Source: Zygnema cylindricum
Lineage: Eukaryota; Streptophyta; Zygnematophyceae; Zygnematales; Zygnemataceae
Assembly (NCBI GenBank): GCA_037447655.1
Contig: JBBHKE010001274.1
Location: forward strand, 1-40,740
Length of the DNA stretch: 40,740 bases
Direction of reading: 5' to 3'
The position numbers and the translations under genes are program-made. This document shows, piece by piece, positions 28,417 to 38,731 of this stretch (positions are counted from its first letter, which is position 1; each line of letters opens with the position of its first letter). The notes beneath the pieces are model-generated. The model saw only the letters and a program-made list of their open reading frames with translations, made no database searches and was not told the DNA's origin.

Positions 28417-29973
28417 GTTCTGTCACGACTTCCGGGGCCTCTACGGAAGTCTTTTCGATGTCGTCACTCTCTTTCGAGTCGAAGTCGGGGTCCTTCTTAC
28501 TCCATTCTTTCGGAATCCACTCCTTCCCTTCCTCCATAGGTTGGACAACCACCATACCAATTGTCTCCCCCTTCTTGAGTGCCCTCTTAAGCAGTAAGGC
28601 CCAAAGTAGGCGTCCCTCTTTTGATCCCTTACCAGCTACTTCTACCTTTACCTCAAACTCTTTTTCACCTTTCTTAACTCTCATGTCGCCACTTCTCCAA
28701 TCGATCGTCGGGTTCCACTTTTGCAGCCACGGTTTCCCCAAGATTACTTCATGGTCTCCAAGCGGTAATACATGAAGAGTGTCAACCTAGTGGAACTTCC
28801 CAATTTTGACGCGTATCCTCGGAGTACGATGAGTAATGGATAAGGAACTTCCGTCGGCCAATTGCACCAAGTGACCATCCGTTAGCACCACGAGAGGAAA
28901 TTTATACTTTTTCACCGTCTCCTCATGATGAAGTTCCCCGATGGGTTGGAGTCCACCATGAAGCTAGCCGCGCTCAGTCTGATTCGACCTTGAAATATCA
29001 AAGGATCTCCCCCTTCACCAGCTAATCTCATGACGTTAAGCTTGCCCTTCTTAGGACCTCTCCTTTTTTGGCATTCTCGAGCCATATGATCCGAGGAACT
29101 GCACTGGAAACATAAACCGTTTTGCTTCCTCTGTTAGAGCTCCTCGGGGGACAAGTTATTGATCTTGGCCTTGGTAGTCTTCTTCTTCTTCCGCAGCACG
29201 TTGACCACCTCCTTATCCTCATTAATTGCAACAAGCTCCATGGGGGTTGGACCATCATCACGTCGACCTCCCCCGCAGCTACTTGACCCAAAGTGGTAGG
29301 ATCTACGGAAGGTGAAGTCCACCGAATCGGTCTGCTTCAAATTAGATAATCGCCGAGAGGCTAGGCGTCGTACTTTCTCGAGCGAGCCATTGCTCCACAT
29401 CCCTCCAAATGGAGGCCTTAAGCCCCTTAACGTAAAGATCCACGGCTTTGTCCTCCGTCATCGAGGGAATTTGAACTTTGCACTCCAAAAACCGCTGCGT
29501 GTACTCCAATACTGAGGTACGTTGCTTCAAAATCGAGATCTTATCCCTTGCCGCCTTAATATGTTAACGGTTTGCCACGAGTCACGGAGCAGTTGAATAA
29601 AAAGAGTCCAAATAGGCGGTATTTCATCGTTTTCCACCATTGTCCTCCACCATGCTCCCGCTGCCCCTTTTAGAAGACCACCCGAATAATGAATCTTCTC
29701 ACGATCCGACAGGCTAGGGAAATTCTCAAGGTAATTCGCAAGGGAGAATAGCCACGCATCAAAGTTCTTCTGTCTGGCCGGGTTAAACTCATCGGGAAGT
29801 CTAAACTTCAGCCTCCTTAAGTCTCTCTCCAGGCTTCCATGAGGTAGTTTACCAAGATGAGATTCCAAGGTTGCGACGGTGTTACTCAATTGAGCATTCT
29901 GTAATCGGATGTTTTCCAACTCCCGAAGAACATGCGCTAACATTTTCGTGGTAGATACGTCGTGTTCTCCCAT
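28417..29973 (-). pseudogene. Ty3/gypsy gag and protease fragment
   Basis: In element sense: gag starts near 29973 (MGEHDVSTTKML) with a predicted helical region RELENIRLQNAQLSNTVATL, then the Retrotrans_gag core NFDAWLFSLANYLENFPSLS, LLKGAAGAWWRTMVENDEIP. A frameshift near 29530 precedes SVLEYTQRFLECKVQIPSM. A CCHC knuckle CFQCSSSDHMAREC is read around 29065-29110 in a different frame from the neighbouring open stretch. The protease region reads MVDSNPSGNFI, where DSGAS would be expected. The end of the protease/linker, GKPWLQKWNPTIDWRSGDM, lies at 28741-28685, with a further acidic and basic tail to 28417. RT, RNase H and integrase are missing. Confidence 0.88.
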
Positions 29974-29994
29974 GCTGTCGAGTCACGAGGAATA

Positions 29995-30006
29995 GCTCCG
30001 ACACCA
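29995..30006 (-). promoter_or_regulatory. Gypsy primer binding site (conventional)
   Basis: The minus strand reads TGGTGTCGGAGC, two mismatches from TGGTATCAGAGC (3' end of initiator tRNA-Met), just upstream of gag. It contrasts with the half-tRNA sites of the copias in this window. Confidence 0.65.
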
Positions 30007-30644
30007 AAAGAGAAGGGCAAAACAGTAACCCACAACACACTATAAAACACAGCGGAAAGACTCCAAAGATCTCCCCGTCGCAACAACAAGAGTACACTAA
30101 CAGATAGAGGTCAAGTTTTATTAATCGAGAGGAAGATTACAAGTTGACACCTCACTGCAATGGTCTACTCTAAAAGTCTGTCCTTTTTACTACGTCTGCT
30201 CCGCTATTTAAACTAATTAGTTGCCAGTCAACCTAATAGTGTACACGTGGACCTTCACAGTCAACCGAGATCTTTCCAAAATATCTTTCTAGAACTATAC
30301 AGTTAAATCTATGTTTTGCGCCGTTGCTATACTGCCACGTTGTGTTGCTATGCTGCGCTACGCTATTCTACTAAGTTGCTATGCTGCCATGTTGCGTTGG
30401 TCTGGAATCGCAGTTGCGCTCCTGTGCAACCGCAACTGTAGCAGTCTGGTCTATAGCCCTTAAGTACCCAACTTTGTAACCCTGATACATTTATATTTTA
30501 TTGTACTTTCCGGCTTTACGCTAATTTGTACAGTACCTTAATTAACATAAGGTAAAATTAAAATCATGTTTCCTATTTGAAAAAAAAATCAAAATTTAAA
30601 GAACCCAAATTAGTGACTTTAACACTAATAATGATTCGTGGTGT
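30007..30644 (-). other. Probable gypsy 5' LTR region and flank, boundaries not resolved
   Basis: No gene. An LTR is expected upstream of the primer site, but I do not see a clear TG...CA pair. A TATA-like TTTAAATAG (complement near 30213) is present in element sense. The stretch 30300-30430 has CTGCG/TTGCTATGCTGC repeats resembling the Cop-2 LTR tandem repeats. An A-rich tract lies near 30578-30590. Confidence 0.4.
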
Positions 30645-30664
30645 AGTTACTCACTTCATATAAG

Positions 30665-31712
30665 TGAAACTCTGAGACCTCCATAAGTCCTCAGAGTGCA
30701 CAGCTTCCAAGAAGCCTCTAGGATAATCCTGACCCCTTAGTGTTTCAGCAAGAATAACTGCCACCCTGGTCAGACAAACACTCTGAACACCTGCACCCTT
30801 GTGAAGGCAAGACTCCCCTGAGTCGATAGCAAAAAGAATCTCTGAATTTGCTCCCCTGAGCAGTATGTTATGGGGGGTCAAAGTTGACCTTTTGTACAGA
30901 AGCTCTCTGGGAGAGAGGGTCCTATCTCCTAATTTTTCTAAGTCCTATCTCTCTCACAGACTCTATCTACTGATGTACGGAACCAATCAGAATACAAGTC
31001 CGTACGCAAAAGTACAGCTGCCGGTGTATTTTATGTACGGACATTGTACAACATGCCCTAAAATTCGACACATGTCATATCTGGATTCGGTGCCATAATC
31101 TCCGGAGATTCCACGATCCAATGTAATTACGCCACGCGTCATCCGATGTGGCGATAGCCACAAACCGCCGAAATCTTCTTCCGCGATCTCGGCGTTTAAT
31201 TCCGGCCGTCTGATTAGAATCGAATTTAATCGTAGCCGTAATAAATACATGCGCGGTATTCGTTTCACTTAAGAAATAAATGCGCGGTTTTGATTTCTTT
31301 CCCGTACCGTATTCCGTACTTATACATTACCGGATCTATGTATATCATAAATAATTACAGTTAAATGCGTTTACATGTTTAAGTAATTATCAAACTATAT
31401 ACTACGTAATGTTACATCAAGAGTTAACGGCTAATGCTACCGGCTACTTCCTGTCTGCCGGCCGGTAGGTACAAGGATCAATTATTGTCGCCGGCACATT
31501 CCTTTTAAATAAATAAACCCTAACTAATATAAATTTCCCGTAAACCTCTGGATAGCCTAGGTAGCCATCGCTCTAGCTCCCTCTTCAATTTCTCAGTGAC
31601 TGCGACAAGTTTGAGAGTTTGGAGAGAGAAGTTAGAGGTAGACTGCCTCGACTTCTTTCTATATTTCTATTTAGACCTATAAAATACTAAAAATGTACCA
31701 TTATTTTCTACA
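30665..31712 (-). repeat. Copia C 3' LTR
   Basis: 1048 bp, plus-strand TGAAACTCTGAGACC ... ATTTTCTACA, followed by CTCCCCTTATTTTCTAGT. The PPT-flanking inverted repeat is kept (right arm TATTTTCTAGT 31720-31730; left arm CTATAAAATA with one change). Confidence 0.93.
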
Positions 31713-31736
31713 CTCCCCTTATTTTCTAGTCAATCT

Positions 31737-34700
31737 TTAATTTCGGACCGACTTCTCCCTGCAGAAAATTAGCTTAGGGGAAGGCACAGGTTTGGTCATC
31801 ATATTTGCTACCATCTCACTATCTGGTCTGTACTCTAAACATATAATTTTGTTTTCTACTTTCTCTCTAACAAGGCTGAGTCTGATGTCCCTGTGTTTGG
31901 CTTTAAAATGATGTTTAGGATTGGCAGAAATAGCGATTGCTGGCTGATTATCACAAAAAAAATTATGCACACCACTCTTAAGGTGACCAAGCTCACCAAG
32001 CAAAGACTAGACCCACATCAATTCTTTTACAGCTGAGCAAGAGGCCATATACTCAGCCTTCATGGTGGACTGAGCAATAACCTTTTGCTGTTTGCTACTC
32101 CAACAGCAAGCCCTATCACCCACATATAATACATATCCAAAAGCGCCTCTCCTCATCGGAGCATCACCATAACTGGCATCACTCCAAGTAGTGATATCAG
32201 TATTCTCCCCACCCAAATGCAACCATAGATCCCTAGTTCCTATCAAATATCTAAGGACTCTCTTAGCTGCCTCCCAATCCTTCTTAGTGGGAGCATTTAG
32301 ACTTCTACTCAGCACTCCTACAGCTGCAGCTAAATCCGACCGGGTGTAATTCATAAAATAGATTAGACTTCCCACTACTTGCCTGTAAGGAATAGTCTGC
32401 ATGAACTTCTGTTCTTCAGGAGATAATTCCTCGTCTATGACTATGACTCCTTCTTCCTCACTCCCCTCACTTCCCTTCTTCAACTCCATTGGAGTTGTAC
32501 AACTATTAGCTTTATCCATTTGAAATTTTTCAAGCATGTTCCCTATTGCTTCTTTTTGAGTCAGTCTTATAATTTTCCTTTTTCGGTCTCTCTCTACTTG
32601 AATTCCCAAAATATATTTTGCTTCTCCCATATCCTTCATTTCAAATCTCCCCTTAAGATCGGTTTTCAGTTTATTAATTTTTTCCATTGATTTACTTAAA
32701 ACTAGCAAATCATCAACCTCAATTGTAATAAATATAAAACCTTCCTCATCTTTCAAAACATAGATTGAGTGATCTGAGCTGATCCGAATATATCCCAGAC
32801 CGGTAAGAAACTCATCAAGCTTCTTATTCCACTGTCGAGGCACCTGTTTCAAACCATAAAGAGATATAATCAGCCGGCATACCTTACTCTCCTCTCCTAC
32901 CTCCACAAAACCTTCGCGTTGTCGCATGAAGATCTCCTCTTCCAATTCTCCATGCAAAAAGGCTGTCTTGATGTCCATCTGGTGCACTTCCATGTCTTCC
33001 GCTGCTGCTAAACTGAGAAGTATGCAGACGGAGGGAAATTTGACCACCGAGGCAAAGGTTTCCTCGTAGTCAATTCCCTCTTTTTGTGTAAATCCCTTTG
33101 CCACTAATCTGGCCTTGTAGCGCTCGATTGTATTATCTGGGTTCCGTTTTAATTTGAAAACCCACTTACAACCGATTAGTTTTCGCTAAGGTGGACAATC
33201 CACCAGCTCCAAAGTATCGGCTGCCATGATGGAGGCCATCTCCTCATTGATGGCTGTCTTCCACCGGTTTCTTTCTGGACAAGTACTCCCCTCTCCATAA
33301 GTTTGAGGTTCATCTTGATAAGATAGTTTAGTTACCTTGTTATTAACCTGTTTTTCTTGCATTCTTTTGCTACTTCTCCTCCCCCCTTCAAAATCTGAGG
33401 CCGAAATAGATGGTTCTCGTGGGTTCTTTCGAACAAACTCGACTTCTCCCCTATCCCTTAATTCCGAATCAATTTCCACCACGTCTTCCGCTTCGGTTAG
33501 AGTTGTCACTGGAGTTTCCACAGCCGAGTCCTTTTTGGGTTTGATTTGTCTCTGCAAGAATGTCATCTTCTCTAAAACCTGGATAGTTAGGAAGCTCAAA
33601 GTTATCGGAATTTTCTGACTCAAATCTGATTTTTATTGACTTTGTATACTTGAAGGGATCCACAGACTTTCCTTCATACATAACTACTAGATGCTTTACT
33701 AAGATTATATCTTCCCTTTTTAGATCGTAAACTCTATATCCTTTAACATCCTCATCATATCCTAATAAGTATCCCGGTTTTCTTGTAGGATCTAGTTTCG
33801 AATTAAACCGATCAATATCTAGACTGAATACTTGACTGCCGAAAACCTTTAAGTGAGATATGTCTGGTTTCCGGCCTGTCCATCTCTCATAAGGTGTTTG
33901 ATCTTTTATAGCTGAAGTAAGAACTCTATTTTTGAGGTAATTAGCACAGTTCATTGCTTCTGCCCAAAACCTTTTTCCTATCTTCTTATCCGACAACATA
34001 CTTCTAGCACTATCACTTAGTGTTCTATTTAACATTTCAGCTACCCCATTCTCTTTCGGATTTTCTGGATCTATCTTTTGGTGTTGGACCCCATCTTCCC
34101 TCAGAAAATCCTCAAACTCGTTAGAAGTATACTCTCCACCATTGTCACTCCTTACTCTCTTGATTGGAGTTTCATGGAGTTTTTCGCTCCACGCTTTATA
34201 TTGTCTAAAACAATCCTGAGCATGAGACTTGTTTTTCAAAAAATACACCAGGGAATACCGAGACCAATCATCAGTTATAGTCATCATAAATCTCTTCCCC
34301 CTTGGTGAGGGCACTTTAGCCGGTCCCCAAATATCAATGTGTACTAGATCTAGAATTTTTTCTCCCTTATAGGTGGTTGATTTAGGAAAGGGTAATCTGT
34401 GTGCTTTACCTTGAGCACATCCACTACAATCACTTATATCATCACTCTCACTGAACTGAATCCCTTCTATCACTCCCATCTTTTTCATCTCTCTTAACTT
34501 ATCTAGATTCACATGCCCAAGCCTCTTATGCCACATCATAATATCATGAACACCAGCATAATAAAGTTTCTTCGTTTCATTACTTAAGATCAGCCTAAAC
34601 ATCCCATGGCTACCTTTCTCAGCAATGAAATAGACATCCTCCTCAAAACTAATAGTAAAGACTCCTTCCCTAGTGCTAGTGAAAAAACTCTTATCATCTA

Positions 34701-34914
34701 ATACAGATGTAGAGATAAGGTTTTTGTTCAGCACCGGAATAAACAATACATCGGAGAATGTTAATATGGATGTCTTTCCTTCTACTAACAATTTCAGATC
34801 TACCGATCCTACAAGAGTAGTGGTGACTATCCTCCTATCCCCGTACTCTATCTCTACAGTGGGAATCTTTCTTATCTTAGTTTACATGTGCCTATCCTTA
34901 CACAAGCGCATGGA
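31737..34914 (-). pseudogene. Copia C pol (protease end, integrase, RT, RNase H)
   Basis: The integrase block (34791-33469) is open for 440 codons: MMWHKRLGHVNLDKLREM, CSGCAQGKAHRLPF, DLVHIDIWGPAKVPSP, SDNGGEYTSNEF, NGVAEMLNRTLS (the Arg after Glu changed to Met), WTGRKPDISHLKVFGSQVF, and the C-terminal linker. A frameshift near 33540 and a stop near 33186 precede the RT (33104-32007): DYEETFASVVKFPS, HQMDIKTAFLHGELEEEIF, SLYGLKQVPRQWN. The catalytic box reads IEVDDLLV, Tyr of YVDD replaced by Glu. RNase H (to 31737) has SDASYGDAPMRRG and CDNQPAIAIS, after a stop at 32007 (TAG for a Lys codon). The breaks make it inactive. Confidence 0.93.
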
Positions 34915-36084
34915 GGCACCTGAATCTACAATCCAGCCTGCTTCACCTTTCAATCCACCGTAAGCACATTTCTGCCTTCGTGGAATTTCGACCTCATTTT
35001 TCGCCTCCAACTCCTCATCCAAAATGAGCTCATCGTCCTCGTCCTCAGATTCCGCCTCAAGAACATGTGTGACAAAGGCCTTTTTCTTTCCTCTCGAGGT
35101 ACCACCGATCTGCCCCTCCTTTAACCGAAGCTCCGTTAGCTTAGTGCACTCTGCCATATAGAGCCCCGGTTTCTTACAAAAATGACATAAACCTTTGGGA
35201 GCCCTTGGTTCGAACTCGTCATCCTGTTTTTTCTGCTCCCTACCCCCATAGTTTTTGACCGGTTTTCGGGAATCCTTGTTCCTCCAATCAGTCGCTGTTG
35301 CCAAGGCTTACCCACTCTTTCCTCCCCTTCGGATCTCAATTGTATTCTCTCGAACAAGAATCATCCCTACCACTGAGTTCCATATCCACCTTGAGTCTGC
35401 AAGTCCTACACACGGTTGACTATGATCTCGAACTCATCAGGTAACTTAATCAGTAAACAGTTAACCTTTTCTTTTTCACTAAAATCTTTTCCCGCACTCT
35501 CTAGCTCCATGAAGAGTGTAGCAAGCTCATTGCAAAAATCCAACATATTTCCCCCTTTGTATACATACTCCTTAACTTTTCTGATCAGCCAACTGTTGTT
35601 GGTGAATCGTACCACTTCGGTACATCTCTATGAGAGCCATCCAAAGATCGGATGCCCTTTCTACCTGCAAATGAGGACATGCAAGTCCTTGAGTGAGATG
35701 GCGTAGGATGAAGTGCTTTGCTGCCATATTGTTGAAGTCCCAGGTTTCAATATCATTCTCCTCGTTCCTCGGAATAGGTGACATGAATGCCGAACTAGTT
35801 GCTATTGGTGTGGTCGTCTCCTTCTCCTTTCTTTTGTCCACCACCTCTCCTTCTTTTGTTTCCTCCGTTGAAGGTGGATCCTCTTTCCTAATGAATTTGC
35901 TTCCTCCAAACCTGGGAGGAATTCTAAGACTTGATGGACGCCCCAACCGTCCACTCACTATCCCCCAAAACCTTTTTTCGCATAGAGCTCCTATCATCAT
36001 ACTTTCCGAGTATATGAATCCGGTTGCATTAAAGATTGGTACCTTAGAGGGTGGGCCCATAACTTGAAACTCTGAGACCTCCAT
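34882..36084 (-). pseudogene. Copia C gag and protease active-site region
   Basis: Gag starts MEVSEFQVMGPPSKVPIF with the first codons in the 5' LTR and the frame crossing the primer site. Then LRHLTQGLACPHLQ and ASDLWMALIEMY; a frameshift near 35575 is followed by KVKEYVYKGGNMLDFCNELA and VNCLLIKLPDEF, and further breaks near 35400 and 35304. The zinc knuckle reads CHFCKKPGLYMAEC, with the His replaced by Leu. After the acidic tract EDEDDELILDEELE comes GWIVDSGASMRLCK, an intact DSGAS aspartic-protease site, where copia B has a stop and DSSAS. A stop follows shortly after at the CKDRHM motif. Confidence 0.9.
36053..36064 (-). promoter_or_regulatory. Copia C primer binding site (half-tRNA type)
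   Basis: The minus strand reads AGTTATGGGCCC, matching the initiator tRNA-Met anticodon-arm complement except at its first base, directly after the LTR end GAGTTTCA. Confidence 0.82.
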
Positions 36085-37115
36085 AAGTCCTCAGAGTGGA
36101 CAGCTTCCAAGAAGCCTCTAGGATAATCCTGACCCCTTAGTGTTTCAGCAAGAATAACTTCCACCTTGGCAAACAAACACTCTGACCACCTGCACCCTTG
36201 TGAAGGCAAGACTCCCCTGAGTGGATAGCAAAAAGAATCTCTGAATTTGCTCCCCGGAGCAGTAAGTTATGGGGGGTCAAAGTTGACCTTTTGTACAGAA
36301 GCACTCTGGGAGAGAGGGTCCTATCTCCTAATTTTTCTAAGTCCTATCTCTCTCACAGACTCTATCTACTGATGTACGGAACCAATCAAAATACAGTTCC
36401 GTACGCAAAGCTGCCGGTGTACTTTATGTATGGACATTGTACGACATGCCCTAAATGTCGACACATGTCATATCCGGATTTGGTGCCATAATCTCCGGAG
36501 ATTCCACGATCCAATGTAATTACGCCACGCGTCATTCGACGTGGCGATGGCCACAAACCGCCAAAATTTTCTTCGGCGATCTCGGCGCTTAATTTCGGCC
36601 GTCCGATTAGAATCGAATTTAATCGTAGCCGTAATAAATACATGCACGGTATTCGTTTCACTTAAGAAATAAATGCGCGGTATTGATTTCTTTCTCGTAC
36701 CGTATTCCGTACTTATACATTACCGGATCTATGTATACCGTCAACAATTACAGTTAAATGATTTATCCTACGTTTACATGTTTAAGTAATTATCAAACTA
36801 TATACTGCGTAATGTTACATCTAGAGTTAACGGCTAACGGTACCGGCTACTTCCTGTCTGCCAGCCGGTAGGTAGAAGGATCAATTCCTGTCGCCGACAC
36901 ATTCCTTTTAAATAAATAAACCCTAACTAATATAAATTTCCCGTAAACCTCTGGATAGCCTAGGTAGCCATGGCTCTAGCTCCCTCTTCAATTTCTCAGT
37001 GACTGCGACAAGTTTGAGAGTTTGGAGAGAGAAGTTAAAGGTAGACTGCCTCGGCTTCTTTCTATATTTCTATTTAGACCTAGAAAATACTCTAAATGTA
37101 CCATTAATTTCTACA
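36065..37115 (-). repeat. Copia C 5' LTR
   Basis: 1051 bp, same ends as 30665-31712 and closely similar by eye with scattered substitutions. Carries the tRNA-like T-arm module at ~36825-36905 (AGGATCAATTCCT, diverged). Confidence 0.93.
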
Positions 37116-37120
37116 GTGAG

Positions 37121-38471
37121 CTCCACTGTGAAAGCACACACCGACAATGTGAATCAATGTGAAGTACTAATTCAACATAGATGTCTCATGCGCATAAAAC
37201 GCACGCATGAAACGCCAAAAAAATAAAGAATATGCGTATAAAACAAAGTTAAAAATTATAAAATGCCTTGATCGACTTTGACTCCATACTAAAAGTAAAA
37301 ATTTAAAAATATTAAGACATTTAATCTATAACGAAAAATACGATGACATCTTAATCAAAATTTCAAAAGTTATATACGAAAACCAACAACATTTTGCTGG
37401 ATGCTGAACCCGCAACCAGCGATCAGACTGTCACATCGCTAGGGACCAGACTGCCTCGGCGCTGGACTCGTCGCCAGCGCTGAGGCAGCGCCGGCGCCCT
37501 GTCAGAGCCATGCCGGAGCTTGCCCCTATTACAACATGTCACCATTCACAAATTTATAATTGAAGCAAAAAATATCCATTTTTGAATGTCAAAATTGAAT
37601 AATGAAAAAATCACAATTGAAAAAAAAGTATCCATTTCTGTATGTCAACATTTTATAATGATAAATTCAAAATTGAAGCAAAAAAAACTACTTTTGCATT
37701 TCAAATTGGATAACGACAAAATCATAATTGAAAAAAATATATATATCATATCCCTTTGGAGCCTTAGCCTGCTCTCACTCTGCTACTCGAGGTCTAGACA
37801 TGGCTGCATGTGAAGAGGTTCGTGGAAGCTTCAAGTGTGGCTTCAATCGAGCCTTCAATGGCGGATTCAATGGCGGCTTCGTTGTAATGATGAACCGTAC
37901 AAATTTCTTTCAAACTTCGCGCGCGAAAATGAAACATCACTTTTCAAAAATTTCCTTACATTGTATCCATACCGTACAAATTTCTTTCAAACTTCGTGCA
38001 CGGAAATAAAACGTATCTTTTTGAAATTTCCGTAAATAATATTCGTACGTTTTATCTGTACGAAAAGTATACGCATTTTACGAAAGATTCAAAATCTAGA
38101 AAAAATAACGAAATTTCGTAAAAATGTCGAAATCTGTACGAATGAGACATCTATGTTATTCAATGTAAGAATGTTGGTTCGTAAATAGTGTGGTGGAATC
38201 AATGTGAAGTACGTTTTCAATGTAAGAATGTTGATTCGTAAATAGTGTGGTTTCATTCGGTCGCGCGTGACGACGCGTCATTTCAGTTTCATTGATATTT
38301 ATCCGCGGGTACGCTTTTATATTTTGTACGAAGTTTATTTCGTTTCGTGCGAGTTTATACATGTCGTACGTCGTCCTTTAATTTGTGTCCAAGTTCAGCG
38401 TAACGGTTCGCTATTATATTCCATTTTTACGGCTAAGGCAAATGTCGGTGTGTGCTTTCACAGTGGAGCTC
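37121..38471. other. Body of the TIR DNA element
   Basis: No gene. It contains A/T-rich stretches with poly-A-like runs, a GC-rich island at ~37420-37510 with GCGCTGG/CCAGCGC complementarity, and a direct repeat at 38158-38195/38215-38252 (TCAATGTAAGAATGTTG and TTCGTAAATAGTGTGGT). AATCAATGTGAAGTAC is found at both ends (37152 and ~38197) in the same orientation. Several CGTAC/GTACG palindromes are present near 38040-38140. No transposase motif was seen. Confidence 0.6.
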
Positions 38472-38482
38472 ACATGAAGTGA

Positions 38483-38714
38483 ATTTGCTGGGTTTGTGGG
38501 GCATCATACAGAGTGGTTTTTTCCTTTTTTGTCTATTCATCTTTGGTTTTTTGTTTAGTCTTGCTAGTTAGCCTAGTTGCTTTTGTTTTTCCTCATTTGT
38601 TTGTTTTGTTTTCATAGCTGCAGGCTCTTGTAGTCTTTAAATGTTCAATTTCTCTTTTCATCCCCTTTGTACTTTGATGGTTTTTCCATCGCACATAATG
38701 TAATAAAGTACATT
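38483..38714 (+). mobile_element. Short 5'-truncated LINE-like insertion with 11-bp TSD
   Basis: The 232-bp insert is flanked by perfect direct repeats ACATGAAGTGA (38472-38482, 38715-38725). It is T/TG-rich and ends with TAATGTAATAAAGTACATT, an AATAAA-containing 3' end. Long target duplications, no inverted termini and this tail fit target-primed reverse transcription of a truncated LINE; a SINE is the alternative. It contains no coding sequence. Confidence 0.65.
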
Positions 38715-38731
38715 ACATGAAGTGAGTAACT

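Larger units (their letters stand above)
30665..37115 (-). mobile_element. Copia C (Cop-1 family), full length
   Basis: A 6451-bp minus-strand element: 3' LTR 30665-31712, pol and gag 31737-36084, primer site 36053-36064, 5' LTR 36065-37115. It inserted into the left TIR of a DNA element; flanks ATAAG (30660-30664) and GTGAG (37116-37120) are the likely target duplication with two transitions. It is the best preserved Cop-1 copy here, but still has several frameshifts and stops. Confidence 0.93.
30645..38731. mobile_element. TIR DNA element (~1.39 kb net), split by copia C and a LINE-like insert
   Basis: The left terminus AGTTACTCACTTCAT (30645-30659) continues, after copia C and its 5-bp duplication, as GTGAGCTCCACTGTG and AAAGCACACACCGACA (37116-37146). 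The right terminus, read in reverse complement from 38731, gives the same ~46 bases once a 232-bp insert with an 11-bp duplication is removed. A second, inner inverted pair ACATAGATGTCTCAT lies at 37175-37189/38142-38156. There is no transposase-like frame, so it is non-autonomous. I could not identify its own target duplication, so the superfamily is open. Confidence 0.78.

Noticed and set aside
35693-36067. 124-residue plus-strand frame, with a twin at 11999-12373
   Set aside because: Both are antisense to Cop-1 gag and recur only because the two gags are homologous.
37116-37126. GAGCTC as a 6-bp target duplication of a DNA element starting CACTG
   Set aside because: GAGCTC is itself palindromic, and the inverted repeat continues outward on both sides once the nested insertions are removed, so it is part of the TIR.
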